NCBI GenBank assembly: GCA_003665825.1
Contig: QPFY01000007.1
Coordinates: forward strand, 620,001-684,000
Direction of reading: 5' to 3'
From: Microbotryum silenes-acaulis
Taxonomy: Eukaryota; Basidiomycota; Microbotryomycetes; Microbotryales; Microbotryaceae
Length of the DNA: 64,000 nt
Shown: positions 35,498-45,813 of the stretch, one piece after another
Layout: each line of letters opens with the position of its first letter
How positions within the stretch are numbered: position 1 is the first letter of the stretch
Notes under the pieces: generated by a model
Databases searched by the model: none
What the model was told of the DNA's origin: nothing
What the model saw: the letters and a program-made list of their open reading frames with translations, nothing else
Translations under genes and position numbers: made by a program

Positions 35498-37012
35498 ATG
35501 TCCAACGTCGGCAATGGATCCTCAGACCACGTGCAGGAGAACGCAAAGGGGTTCGACTACGGCGGCTCGCTCAAGGAGTTGACCGAACCGCCCAAGTTCG
35601 ACAACGTCGAGGACGAGAGGAAGTACCTCAAGGAACGACTCGCCGCGGCTTTGAGGATCATTGGACGATTGGGCTTTGATCACCATGTCGTGCGTATACC
35701 CCAGCACGGCCTATCCTTTCCTGTTCCCAAGTGGCGGAGTCTCTCAGTTCCGGGCCCACTCAACTCCACACTTTTCGACCCCACCCCGATCGCGCGCCGA
35801 GGAGCGACTGGAGCTCGGCGTGCTCGCACAGAGGCTGAGCCGCTGAGCCACCGATTGCTTCACTTCACCGTAACTGACCTCATTCATGCATTGATAGGCT
35901 GGACATTTGACCGTTCGCGATCCCGAGAACCCCCATAACTTTTGGGTCAGTTACAGACCGTGGACTTTGTTCGACTTTGACTCTCGGTGGCGAAACTGCT
36001 CGCTGCTGACCTCCACGCGGGTTTCGATATAGGTCAACCCCTTCGGTCTCGCTATGAGTGGTGCGTCGACTTGGCATTGTGATCTTTTCCCGAGCCGGTG
36101 CTTACCCTATACTACTGCTCTCCAACAGTCATGACCGTGTCGGATCTGATTCTGGTGTCGGATGAGGGCAAGGTCATAGGAGGTGGAAAACCTGGCCGAC
36201 GCGTCGTCAACCTCGCCGGATTCCTTGTCAGTTCGGATCGAGTTCCCAAGAAGATCAGGATCCATTCGCTGACGTTCGCTCAAGGCAACGCAGATCCACT
36301 CTGCCATTCACCGCGCTCGACCCGACGTCGTGGCGATCGTTCACTCTCACTCGATGTACGGCAAAGCCTTCTCGACCCTCGGCGAGGAGTTACCCATCAC
36401 AACCCAAGACGCCTGCACCTTCTACGGTCATATCTCTCTCCTAACCCAATTCGGCGGTGTCGTCGTTTCGGGAGGTGAAGGGGACTTGATCGCCAAGACG
36501 TTGGGGCAGAATAAGGCCATCATTTTGCAGAACCATGGCATCTTAACCGCGGGCCAATCGATCGATTCGGCGCTCAACTGGTTCGTCATGCTCGAGGCTC
36601 AATGCCAAGTCGCACTTCTTGCAAAGGCGGCAGGCACCCCGGTTCTCATCGATGAAGCCCGTAAGTCATTCGGGCGCAGTGTTGTCCTGCCGAGCGGCCA
36701 ACTCCTCACGTCATCTTGTACTTTTCCTCAGAGGCTGCCTTCACCTTCAAAGAGACCGGTTCGGAACGTTCGGGATACTTCATGGGTGAGTCCTTGTTCT
36801 GTGATCCAGGTTTCTTATGCTCGTGAAGTACTCACTGACATTCTGCCTCTATTTGCGCGCTCGACCCAACTTTTCTCTACCAGCTTCTCCCCTGTAAGCC
36901 ATCTCCTCCACAAGCACCGCATCACTCAAAGCCAAAACTGACTCCTCCCACTCTCTCATCTCACAGCTTCCAACAACTCGATGCCGAGGTCGGTGATGCG
37001 TACAAGAAGTAG
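35498..37012 (+). CDS. Class II aldolase/adducin-family protein
   Basis: Eight exons (35498-35689, 35898-35945, 36033-36060, 36129-36226, 36294-36660, 36732-36785, 36884-36893, 36967-37012) sum to 281 codons. The fold is shown by AAALRIIGRLGFDHHVAGHL, TVRDPENPHNFWVNPFGLAM, VSDLILVSDEGKVIGG, IHSAIHRARPDVVAIVHSHS and AIILQNHGILTAGQSIDSAL. HSHS and the His of QNHG are the zinc ligands of the enzyme family, so the metal site looks intact. Such fungal proteins (for example fission yeast Mug14) are annotated as adducin-type without a proven reaction. The gene contains a 10-nt exon (36884-36893), needed to keep phase before FQQLDAEVGDAYKK at the end. Confidence 0.85.
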
Positions 37013-37446
37013 ATCAAAGGTTCTGTCTCGCGCCGTGCCCACCAGATCCCTGTGCCATGCATCTCTATGTAAAATACTACTGTCTTCCGGGGTTCCTATT
37101 GGGTTCCTATTCAACTTTGCAACATCGCTTATTTTTCATCTCATTTCGATCGATCTCGACAAAGTTACTTCAGTCGAACAGGTGAGTCTTGGTCCGGATC
37201 AGGTTGCAGAGGCTCATCATCGTTAGAAGCGCTACACGATCTATAACATGCGAGAGAGTGTGAGAAAGGTCCCTGAGTCATAACCAAAAACCGGGGTGAG
37301 GGTCATCCATGATTATCATCAACAAAAAGGAACGGAGCATCAAAAGATACACAACAAAAGTGGCTCCGAGGAAGAACAAAACAACAGATGACGAAAGGCG
37401 GGAACATAAGTCAACTTCGGAACGAGGTAGCCCGCTGCGGCGGAAA
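37013..37446. other. Convergent intergenic region, no gene seen
   Basis: Between the stops of the aldolase-like (+) and RING ligase (-) genes. AT-richer than the flanks, as expected of 3' ends; no feature identified. Confidence 0.4.
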
Positions 37447-40251
37447 TCAGAACGGTGCGATCCTTTCGACATTCGAAGGCGAGATCGGGGAAACTTGCGC
37501 CTCCCCCGCACCACCCCCTTGCTGTCTTTTCTTTGCGACGTATCTGAAAAACTTGCTCGCCGTCAAGATCGACGACCCGCCTCCCGCCGAATTCGACCCC
37601 CCACTCGTCCCCAACGACGGATTCGCCGTGGATTCCGAACGATGTCGAGCCGGCAGCATGGCGCGTAAATTGGCGCGTACGACCTCTTCCTCGTCCATCT
37701 CGGTCTCTTCCTCAGTTCGAGAGTGCTCGTTCTTGGCTCTGATCGCTCCGTTCAGATCGAGGCGACACAAGGGGCAATGCGACGAAACGTTGAGCAGCCA
37801 GGGGTCGATGCAGTCGCAGTGAAAGCGATGTCGGCCATCGCACGGCAGCAGACGCAGATCGTCACCTTCGTCGAACTCGCACAAGCACACTGGGCACGTC
37901 GTGTTGTCATCGACATCCCCCAGGTTCGTCGACAGGGGCAAGGCGGCAGGTCCCGAAGTCGAGGTCAAGGCGTTGCTGTTGACGGGCGGGATGGGAGACG
38001 TCGGGGATGTTGGAGAGGTCGGGGATGTTGAGGTCGGGGATGTGGGAATCGAAGTGTGAACAGCGGCTAAAGGAGCAGGCTCGGGGGACGATATGGCGCA
38101 GACGAAGCTCATGTCGGAAGCGTTGCTCGGTCGATGGGTCAAGGTCTGGCGGCTATCGCTTGAGGTGGAAATCCTACCTGATAACGGAAGCGTCTCGATC
38201 TCCGCCGGCGTCGACCTGGTCGTGGCCGCGAGATGTATCGGCGGCGATAGAATGGGCTCTTCCCCTCTCTGCGCGCTGCGCACCGCTTCCATTTCCACAG
38301 CCTTGTGGGGCAAAGTGGAACTGCCATCATTCTGCGGCTCACCCCTCGTTTCCGTCTCGACCGGAGTGTGCTGCCCACGACCAAACTTGACCACAGGAAA
38401 CGTGTCAAGAATGGCTCGCGTCAGACCCTGCGTCCGCGTTTGAGCGTAACCGCCTCCACCACCGTCCTGATCGTCATCGTACATCGTCGCACGAGGGCCA
38501 TACCGTTCGGGGTGTCGGATTGCTCTGATGGCTCCCGACAGGATCACGACGAAAAACATGAACGTCACGATGCCCGTGATAGCGTAGAGGATCTGTTAAG
38601 GCGGAACAGGCATTGTACGTCAGTATTTCTGTGCGCACACGAATGATCCCCGCTGGCACTGACAATCATGGCCAAGCTTGTGCCGGTCCTGTCTCCCTTG
38701 GATGCTGCAGGCGTGACCGTGGCGGAGGGTTGAGCGATCGAAGTCCCACCGACGGTGTTGTTGCTCGCAGCCATGACCGCTGCGAGGTAGTTTGGTGCAC
38801 CCGTCGAAGTCGCGATCGAGCTCGTCCTCGTCGCGGTCGCACGTTTCAGCACGTGCATCCACTGACGCTGTTCCGCTTGAAGCTGCTGAGTGATGGCCCC
38901 CGTGTAGTTCGCGGTCTGGAAGATCTCGGACTCGACGTTGCTGACCCGTGTCGCCGAGGGCGTTGCGGAACTCGTCGAGTCGGTCGCATCTGTGAAATCG
39001 GTCGGGTCGATCGAATACGTCTTTGTGACCTCTGTCGAGTTGTCCGATTCGACCGTGTCTGAAGTGGACAGCGACACGTTGGTCGGCACGTTTCCCGTGA
39101 CGTAGAGCGAAGCGCTGTTGAGTAGAGAGTCGATCGTCGTTACCGAAGTGTTGAGCAGGAAGGCGTTAAAGTTGTAAGCCGAAGTTGAAATACCCGGATT
39201 GCTGCAACATTGCATCGACACGGATAATATGTCAGAGACGGCCAGAATGCTCTCATCACCTTTCCCCGAACTTACAAGAACTGGTTCTCAATGATGCGAG
39301 ACGCCGATACGGTCGTCGTCGCGTATACGTCGAGAACTTTGGAGAAGTTTTGAATATACTCTTGGTTCATCAGGCACCCCTGTACGTGTCACAACCTCCC
39401 GATGAGCATTGCGTCCTCTCGGTTTGCTCGTAACGGTGAAACGAACCTGGGAATGCAGCGAGTACAGGAGCGCCGCCTGCGCGCCTTGGTCACGGGTGAG
39501 CGTAAAAATGTCGTCCTCAAGACTGTAGCTGGTGCCGTTGGTATCGCAGTTAATCATGGCGATCCAAGGCACGTTCGAAGGTCCTTGATTCCGATCGGCC
39601 TCGTCGAAATGAACCAAGACGCCCTGCGCGCGAGAAGTGGGGAAGCGTCAGCGCGTTATTCCCAGAATCAAGGGGCCCCTCGTAATTTGGGAATGTAGTG
39701 TCGCGGACGCCGACGAGGGACAATGCGCGCGCGCGTCAGTCGAAAGGGTCGAAATCAAATGATCGACGTACCTTTGAGAAGCGGGTCCAGCTGACGATGG
39801 TGGGAATATCGGTGTAGTTGCCCTGATCATCGAATGCTTCGGCCGTCAATTGTCGCGAGATGGGGGCTCTGCGTGCGAGATCGCGGTTGTATCGTCGGCG
39901 ATGGCAATGGTCAGGGGCAGGCGGTTATTGGTGAGAAGCGTAACCAAAGAGAGGCACGGAGGCGCGAGCGACGTTGAATAAAGAAAGTCAGCGGCTGCAG
40001 CTGGCCGTGCAACAGACCAGAATCTGTGCGACTGACTGGTAGACACCATTGTAGAAGGCAACGGTTATGAGATCCTGGGACTGATTGAAGGAACTGGTAT
40101 CGTTGACCGGCTGGGCGGGGATGAAGGCGTGCACGCTGACCGCGTTGTGCAGCGCGAGCACGAGCACCCACGTGAAGCCAGATACGAGCCAGCCCGACGT
40201 CGAACTCGCGATCGCGAGGAAGGGCTGGGCTCGCTTACGAGGTGGCAACAT
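37447..40251 (-). CDS. PA-TM-RING transmembrane E3 ubiquitin ligase
   Basis: Ubiquitin ligase of endomembranes with a lumenal substrate-facing domain. The start [20 protein letters not shown] leads into a hydrophobic signal segment ([16 protein letters not shown]). A lumenal protease-associated (PA) domain follows: [52 protein letters not shown] and [11 protein letters not shown]. Next is a long Thr/Ser/Asn-rich lumenal stretch with N-glycosylation sequons, a membrane helix ([20 protein letters not shown]), a cytosolic linker with a (PTS)n run, and a RING-H2 finger [19 protein letters not shown]...[12 protein letters not shown]...CPLCRLDL, with the expected C3H2C3 spacing. About six exons. 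The layout matches GRAIL/RNF13-type ligases. Conserved Asn and Cys in the PA domain favour a disulphide-stabilised lumenal fold. Confidence 0.87.
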
Positions 40252-41430
40252 CACTTTTCGTCGAGATGGTACTCCTATTGAAGTTGCGATGTACCCGGAC
40301 GATGTAGATGACGATAGCACCGGCAGCCCTCCGCTTGGATCAGGAGTGTGGAGGGCTGTGCGACCGACCGGGGTGCAGGTGGACCGGACCGCTCGGTCGT
40401 CGGCGGCGGTGCGATGCGCCAACTGCGCCGCGTTCTCACTCGAACGAACGCACGTCGAGGGGGTGGACCAGACCGTATGTCCCTGGTGAACGATTCCAAC
40501 GTCGAGCGGTGGAAGCGAGCAGTGGCTTGGGCTGGATGGGCGTGGAGAAGGGTTAGGTCACTCGACGTGCTCGGCTGGATGAAGCGAATCAGCACCGATC
40601 GGTCAGCCGAGCCAGTTTCAGCCGAGCCCGCCGGAGGCCGTGAGAGGCCGTGACCAGCGATCGGTCGCTTTGTCGCTCGACTCGTCGAAAGCGACGAGGC
40701 GAGTCATTATCCTCAGAATTGTCAGTTGGGCGATCATCTGGCCAACTATCACTTAGTTGCTATTATGAAATAATGAGTAAAGTGTTTGGGCTTGGGGCCA
40801 GATTTGCCCACGACACGGCCCCGCGAAGAAACCGGCGGGCCAGCGACTCAAACAAGGGGACGCAAAACTGGGGAGGCGGACGGAAAAGCCAAAAAAAAGG
40901 AAATCATCGGAGAGAGAGCAGTCAGCTAATTGCGAACGAGAATAAATTGGTGTAGAAGCAAAGAGCCTGGTCGAGCACTCGTTGGCGCATCCTCCTCGGC
41001 TTGCTTGCTCGGCGCGCCGGTGGGTCCCCTCTAGCAACGAGCCGTTCGCCGCGGGACTGGCATGCGGGGCCGGGTTCACGTGAGAGCTCCCGCGTGGCGA
41101 TTTGACTCCTATACAAGGAGGGTGGCACAAAATTAAGCCTACTCCTTGCACCTTGCACCTTGTACCTTGTACCTTGTACCTTGTACCTTGTACCTGCGCA
41201 CCTCGCCCCTCCCTGGATGACGGTCAAACATAGCTACGACTGCCTCGGATACGCTTTGAGGTCGTCCCAGGCGCCCTTCTCTCTCGGGAGACGAACTTGC
41301 GCAGTGCGCTGATTTCCCTCGTCGGCAAGATCGACGGCAAGTCACTTTCCCAGAGCCTCAGAGCCCCTTCGCAGCCCGTATTTACTCCGGAATCACTTGC
41401 CGAGCAAGCCCTTGCTGGTTCTCTACGCCG
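40252..41430. other. Gene-poor region, no gene seen
   Basis: Upstream of the RING ligase. Some frames continue the ligase frame further 5' (to about 40422) but without conserved content. The rest appears non-coding and is the start of a 5-kb gene-poor block. Confidence 0.4.
41144..41192. repeat. 7-bp tandem repeat (CCTTGYA)7
   Basis: Seven head-to-tail units: two CCTTGCA followed by five CCTTGTA, then decay into CCTGCGCA. The C/T difference splits the array into two blocks, so expansion happened after the change. Minisatellite-like; function unknown. Confidence 0.9.
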
Positions 41431-41995
41431 TCAATCACGGCACCCTACTCAGTCGCTATCATCGACGGCTCTACCGCGTTCAAGCACCAATGCAAAGCTG
41501 CGACGGACCGCTTGGAAAACAACGAGCCAAAGCGAGGTCGGCTGCTCCTCGATGCGATCGTCCCACACCTCGAGGAGTTCATGGGTCGCAACGGTAACAT
41601 GAACCAAGCCGTCTTCCCATCCATCGTCCTAAGCTTAAGGAGAAGAATCTGCTCCGTCGCCGAAATCGCCAGCCGTTGATCGAGCGAAGAATGGGAGGTT
41701 GCATTCTGCAACGGCGGAAAACCATGCAAAGTCGCCACGTTTTTTGGCTGGTCCGAGAAAAGCTTGCTCGTCGTCGCAGCCCACTAGGCCGATCCCCTCG
41801 TCTCGGCGTCTACCAGGCTTGGCCAGATCTGCGACGGCCCGCCCGATACTAACCGCGTCGTCTTCGTGAGCGCCGACAGTGACTTCTTCGTGCACGGTGA
41901 CCGAGCAAGCTCGCTCGAGCCGATGGACGTGGACTCTGACTCGGCTTTGGGCGTAGACAAATCCCATTCGCGCAACTACTGCATTGCACCAATAC
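41430..41995 (+). pseudogene. Broken nuclease-like reading frame (PIN/NYN or XPG-like)
   Basis: Two blocks in protein-like frames are separated by stops. The first (about 41447-41680) reads SVAIIDGSTAFKHQC and LLLDAIVPHLEEFMGRNG; the second (about 41830-41995) reads NRVVFVSADSDFFVHGDRAS. An Asp at the start of a strand (IIDG) and a late SADSDFF are the two hallmarks of NYN/PIN-type nucleases and also of the XPG-like proteins at 9-13 kb. Between them frames are interrupted, and no start or end is clear. It may be a decayed gene or a living multi-exon gene I could not assemble. Confidence 0.33.
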
Positions 41996-42801
41996 AAATT
42001 GATAGGTGAATCCCTGCGAAGAAAGAGGGGGTCGATACAGGCTCGCAGCTTTCGGGGTTCGGTCGCATCCTCGAGTGAGTCGAGCGATTTTATCGCGCAT
42101 GATGTTTCCCAGGTGTCGTTACGGATCAGAACTGTATAACATATTAGCTTCATACGGACAATCATCACGAATACAGGTCGTACGGTGGGCAATTCACACT
42201 GAAGGCTAGGCATCCTACGAGACACTCGATTCACTCCTGAGCCGCTTCTGAGCCGGCCTTGAGCCTGCCCGGGATGCTGCGCCAAGGTCAGGCCCGATCG
42301 AGATTCGAAGGGCTCAAGTGTTGATCTGGTCAGATGCTACCTGCCTAACTTCCTGCCTAGTAGTTATTGAGATCTTGCGACCATCTCTTGCTTTGTTCGA
42401 TACCTTAAAATGCTCTACTACACAAGCACAATTTGCATGAACGGACATCGTCGTTAGATCGAAAGTTGGGCCTGCTCCGCTCAGCGGCACTGGCTCAATT
42501 CTCGAGTTCTCGTCGGTCGACTAATTAAAAGTTGGCACTGCCCCTCGGCCGCTTAAGGAGGGAGCAACTTTTGGGACCTGCAATTCCGATCACCGGCTTC
42601 AGGATTTCAGAGTCCTTATCGAAGGCTCGTCAAGGGGGTCCGACTCGAACGATCACAACTGGGGTACCGAGACCTTGCCCCAAGGAGTAGGAAAACATCA
42701 ACGTTCAAAGAGTGCATTGAAACCGGAGACGCACATCAGTTCCTGAATCTTGGTTCGGGTGTCGGCGTTCTGTCTCTTCGACCGGACCCGGCGTTCGGGG
42801 T
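41996..42801. other. Gene-poor region, no gene seen
   Basis: No family motif on either strand. It lies between the broken nuclease frame and the first copy of the short poly(A) repeat, and may contain decayed mobile sequence. Confidence 0.35.
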
Positions 42802-42904
42802 TCTTTTTTGTTGTTTGTAGAAACTGTTCATCATATTGCCCCCGATTCCTGTTCCTCCTGATTGGCCTACGGAAAAACTAGATGGAAGTCGACGATGATA
42901 ACAC
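42802..42904 (-). repeat. Short poly(A)-tailed repeat, copy A
   Basis: Read on the minus strand it begins GTGTTATCATCGTCGACTTC and ends in an A-rich tail (CTACAAACAACAAAAAAG). It is roughly 85-90 percent identical to copy B at 44887-44987, and both begin at exactly the same base. Flanks differ, so this is a dispersed repeat, not part of a larger duplication. The interrupted tail suggests it is the older copy. Confidence 0.7.
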
Positions 42905-43469
42905 AAACCGCCCGCAAGATGCGAGAAACGGGCCAAGTCCACCAATCCGATACTTCGGATTCAAGTGCCCCAGCCAAGCGGTTGCTCCCCCCCCCAGGAG
43001 ACGAATGAGAGAGAGAAGGAGAGAGAGAGAAAGAAAGGAAAACAACTAGCGTAGTAACGACAAGAGGCCCACCCCGCCGTCACTTCCCAACTCGGTCGAG
43101 ACAAAGACAGGAGAGCGACTGCGCAGCTACCCTGACCCGCGAAGTCCCAAGTCTATGCTCGGTCACAACAAGACGCGGTGGAGGCCCCTCAAAACCTCCA
43201 AAACCTCCACCTCAGCAGTCCTGGCCCCTCAAAGCCGACTTTCTGCCTGTGTCTGCTGATCCCTCCCTTGACTCAGAACCCCGAAGCTAAAGAGCGCGAG
43301 CCACCGTCGAGTCGATCCCAAATCGCGAGCCGGTCCATGAGCAACAGAAGCAGACCTGTAATAGATGAAAAATGAAGGCAAGATATTTAGTATACATTGT
43401 TTTGTTGGAAGATGAAGTGTGATGGTGTGTGTGTGTGGGGTGGGGTGGGGGGGAAATCGAACCCAGCCT
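42905..43469. other. Non-coding with GA-rich and GT-rich simple sequence
   Basis: Contains a purine tract (GAGAGAAGGAGAGAGAGAG) around 43008-43045 and a GTGTGTGTGTGGGGTGGGG tract around 43422-43455 just beyond the stop of the LINE remnant. The latter is on the 3' side of that element. Confidence 0.5.
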
Positions 43470-44886
43470 CTACTGCCCTCGCCCGCCTCTTGCTCCTCCC
43501 GCCCTCAACTTCATCCTCTCCTCCAGTACCACCCTCCTCCTCTCCAGGCTTTCCATCCTCGTCCCGAGCTTCTGCATCCTCCATCTCCCACTGCTGATCA
43601 TCTCCAAGACCATCCCCGTGAAGATCTCGATTGTCCTGCCCGCCCCTTCCTGATCGCTGAGTTTGGCTTTGAGCTTGGGGAGGCCAAAGAGTCGTTGCAG
43701 TGTCGTGTAGTGGGCGTCCTCGATCGTGTCACACCCGAGTGCGTCGCAGAGCACTCCCCTCGCCGCGATCCAGACGTTTCGCGAGTCGAAGCACCCGAAG
43801 AAGTAATGGTCGGTGTCGTCCACTGGCGCTTCGCAGACGAGGCACGCGGGAGAAGTGTCGTGCTTTTGCTCGTGCTGGCGCTTGCGCGTCGGGGTGAAGC
43901 GGAGAATCAGCTTGAACCAAACTTCCCTCTCCCTCGCCGTCAGTGCCTTCGAGTTGACCGCCTTCCAGAAGCTCCTGAGATCATCCGGCTGCGGTGGTCC
44001 CTTGAGCCCGAGCGTGTTGGTAAAGGCCTTCGCGTTCAGGACCCGGCGGATGCGACGGATGGTGTAGGGTCGAGCCATGTTCAGCAGCTTGTACTGGCTC
44101 GCCTGTTGTGGAAGCACCGGGTCCGGAAGGCACTGCTCCATTGCGAAGCGGGCCACGGGCTTGGGGAGGATCGCCTCGAGCGGTGCGCTGGTGCCGATCC
44201 GGGGAGGCACGTTGAGCCGTCCCGCCGCCACCGCCGCCGCCAAGGGCGTGTTCTTGTGTCGATCGACAGTGAACCGGTACCAGGCCGCGATTGCCAGTCG
44301 CTGCGGGAGCCCGCGTCGATCGTACTCGCTGTTGTCGCCGACACATCCGCCGGCGGCGTCCAGAGGTGAAACCCCCCACCCGCATACAACTCGCGCCGAT
44401 AGAGATCCGCCACCTTCGGGTAGCCCTGGAGACGAAGGTAGTCAGGTACATGAACCGCGTCGATGGTTTGTTTTCCTCTGATGGGGGTGTGGAGGCTGCC
44501 GAGCAGGGTGGGCAGCGCGAGCAGGTTCGCGGTGGTCAAGGCCCTCGGGTTGACCTGCGCGTCGTGATGTTTCGGAACGCCCAGTGCGGCGTGCCATCGG
44601 GGATGAAGGTCGTTGGGGATGGGAGTGGATGGATGTGGCCAGAGATCGGTGGCCAGGTCGAGGTCGGGCTGAGCTCGCTGGAGTGCTGCGCGCGCAAGTC
44701 CTTGCCAAATCGCGCCGGAACTGCCGAGAAGAACGTCCCAGATCCGTGCCGCAACCGCGTCCACAATGTCCTGCATCCTTATCACCCCGAGTCCCCCCTT
44801 GTTCTTTGCGGTGAACACAATGTCTCTGCAGTAGCTGGTCCTGCCCTTGCCCCCACGGACGAAATCAACGAGCATGTCATCGAGCT
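43470..44886 (-). mobile_element. 5'-truncated, frameshifted non-LTR retrotransposon (LINE, Tad1-like)
   Basis: The C-terminal part of a LINE polyprotein. It opens KLDDMLVDFVRGGKGRTSYC and KNKGGLGVIRMQDI, the conserved block after the reverse transcriptase palm, and continues through the thumb to the zinc knuckle CLVC-(11)-HYFFGC near 43830-43870, a landmark of fungal Tad1/I-clade elements. The catalytic (F/Y)xDD region and the endonuclease are absent. The frame shifts once near 44335-44350, between WTPPAD and DNSEYDRRGLPQR, so no complete product is possible. The 5' end abuts an A-rich run belonging to a second short repeat. Confidence 0.8.
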
Positions 44887-44987
44887 TTTTTTTTTTTTTT
44901 TTGTAGAACTTGTTCATATTGCCCCCAGTTCATGTTCCCCCTATTTGGCCTACGGAAAAACTAGATGGAAGTCGACGATGATAACAC
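44887..44987 (-). repeat. Short poly(A)-tailed repeat, copy B
   Basis: Begins on the minus strand GTGTTATCATCGTCGACTTC, runs for about 80 bp and ends CTACAAAAAAAAAA with roughly 18 A, after which LINE sequence starts at once. The intact poly(A) suggests retrotransposition by borrowed LINE machinery. Conceptual translation across the junction gives a false MNKFYKKKKKK leader to the LINE frame. Confidence 0.75.
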
Positions 44988-45813
44988 TTGACGACGGTGA
45001 ACACAATGCAGTGAATCGAGGTCAAATTTGTTGAAGGTGTTAGTAGACCTTGCACTGATATCGGGGGCCGGATAGCTTAGAGGTCAAAGCTTTTCCGATT
45101 AATGGAAGCGACCCAGACTCCTGGTCCAGCCGTTCTTCTTCTTTTGTTGATCATTTCGGGATCATCGTTGATTCCAACAAAATTGAGGTCGTCCCAGCTC
45201 GAGTAAAGCTGCTGGAGCGACAATCACTGTATCGATCGCTACGATCTTAACCCTGGGGTGACCCTCAGAGCTCATCCAACTTGCTGAAACTTGACCGAGC
45301 TCGATCGACAAGGAATTCGGTCTTTCCGAGGGTTTTTGTTGACCTCGATGTGGGGGTGCACGGTCCCCTGTCCGCGAACTCGCTTTGGATTGGCCGCGCG
45401 CACGGCCGCACTCGGCTTCGGCACAGGTGGAGAGGTGGAGGCTTGACGTCACCGCATGGCGTCATATCGATGAGATGGCTCATTATCCAAGTCTTCTTCC
45501 TATCTTTTCTTTTCGGTTGCTTTCGGATTGGTTTCATCTCCGTGCTCTGCGTTGGCGGTGCTACGTGGCCGGTGATTGGGCTTGATTAGCCTAGTCAGAC
45601 GCGACTCCTACGTTGAGCCTCCCTCGTGAACCGTTTTCTCGTTTCCCTAGTATTACCCTTTCTGTTTTTGTAGTTTTGAGTGCACGTATCGAGTCGCGCA
45701 TGCACCACGGATTGGTTCGATCTAACGGACGCCTCCAAGCACCAGCAGAGTAAATTTGGTAGATGTTAATCACCATGCAGTCGCACAAAGTTACGTGTTC
45801 CTCTCTGAGCCTC
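44988..45813. other. Intergenic, one tRNA-like fold, otherwise nothing seen
   Basis: 3' side of ARP5 (-). Apart from the tRNA-like segment listed separately there is no recognisable gene. Confidence 0.4.
45066..45131 (+). other. Degenerate tRNA-like sequence
   Basis: A 66-nt stretch with a possible 7-bp acceptor stem (GGCCGGA with TCCAGCC, one mismatch), a D-arm GCTT...AAGC, a good Pol III box A (TAGCTTAGAGG) and an anticodon-like stem TTTCC/GGAAG with a 7-nt loop. The T-arm and box B are decayed (no TTCRANY loop) and position 33 is not U. Followed by T-rich sequence containing TTTT. Most likely a tRNA-derived relic or chance, not a working tRNA. Confidence 0.2.

Noticed and set aside
43440..43520. 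Minus-strand GGGTTCGATTTCC resembling a tRNA box B
   Set aside because: It lies at the 3' end of the LINE coding sequence and no tRNA arms can be formed around it.
44081..44917. Complete small gene starting MNKFYKKKKKK
   Set aside because: The Lys run is the translated poly(A) tail of a separate repeat joined to LINE sequence; the ATG is not a real start.
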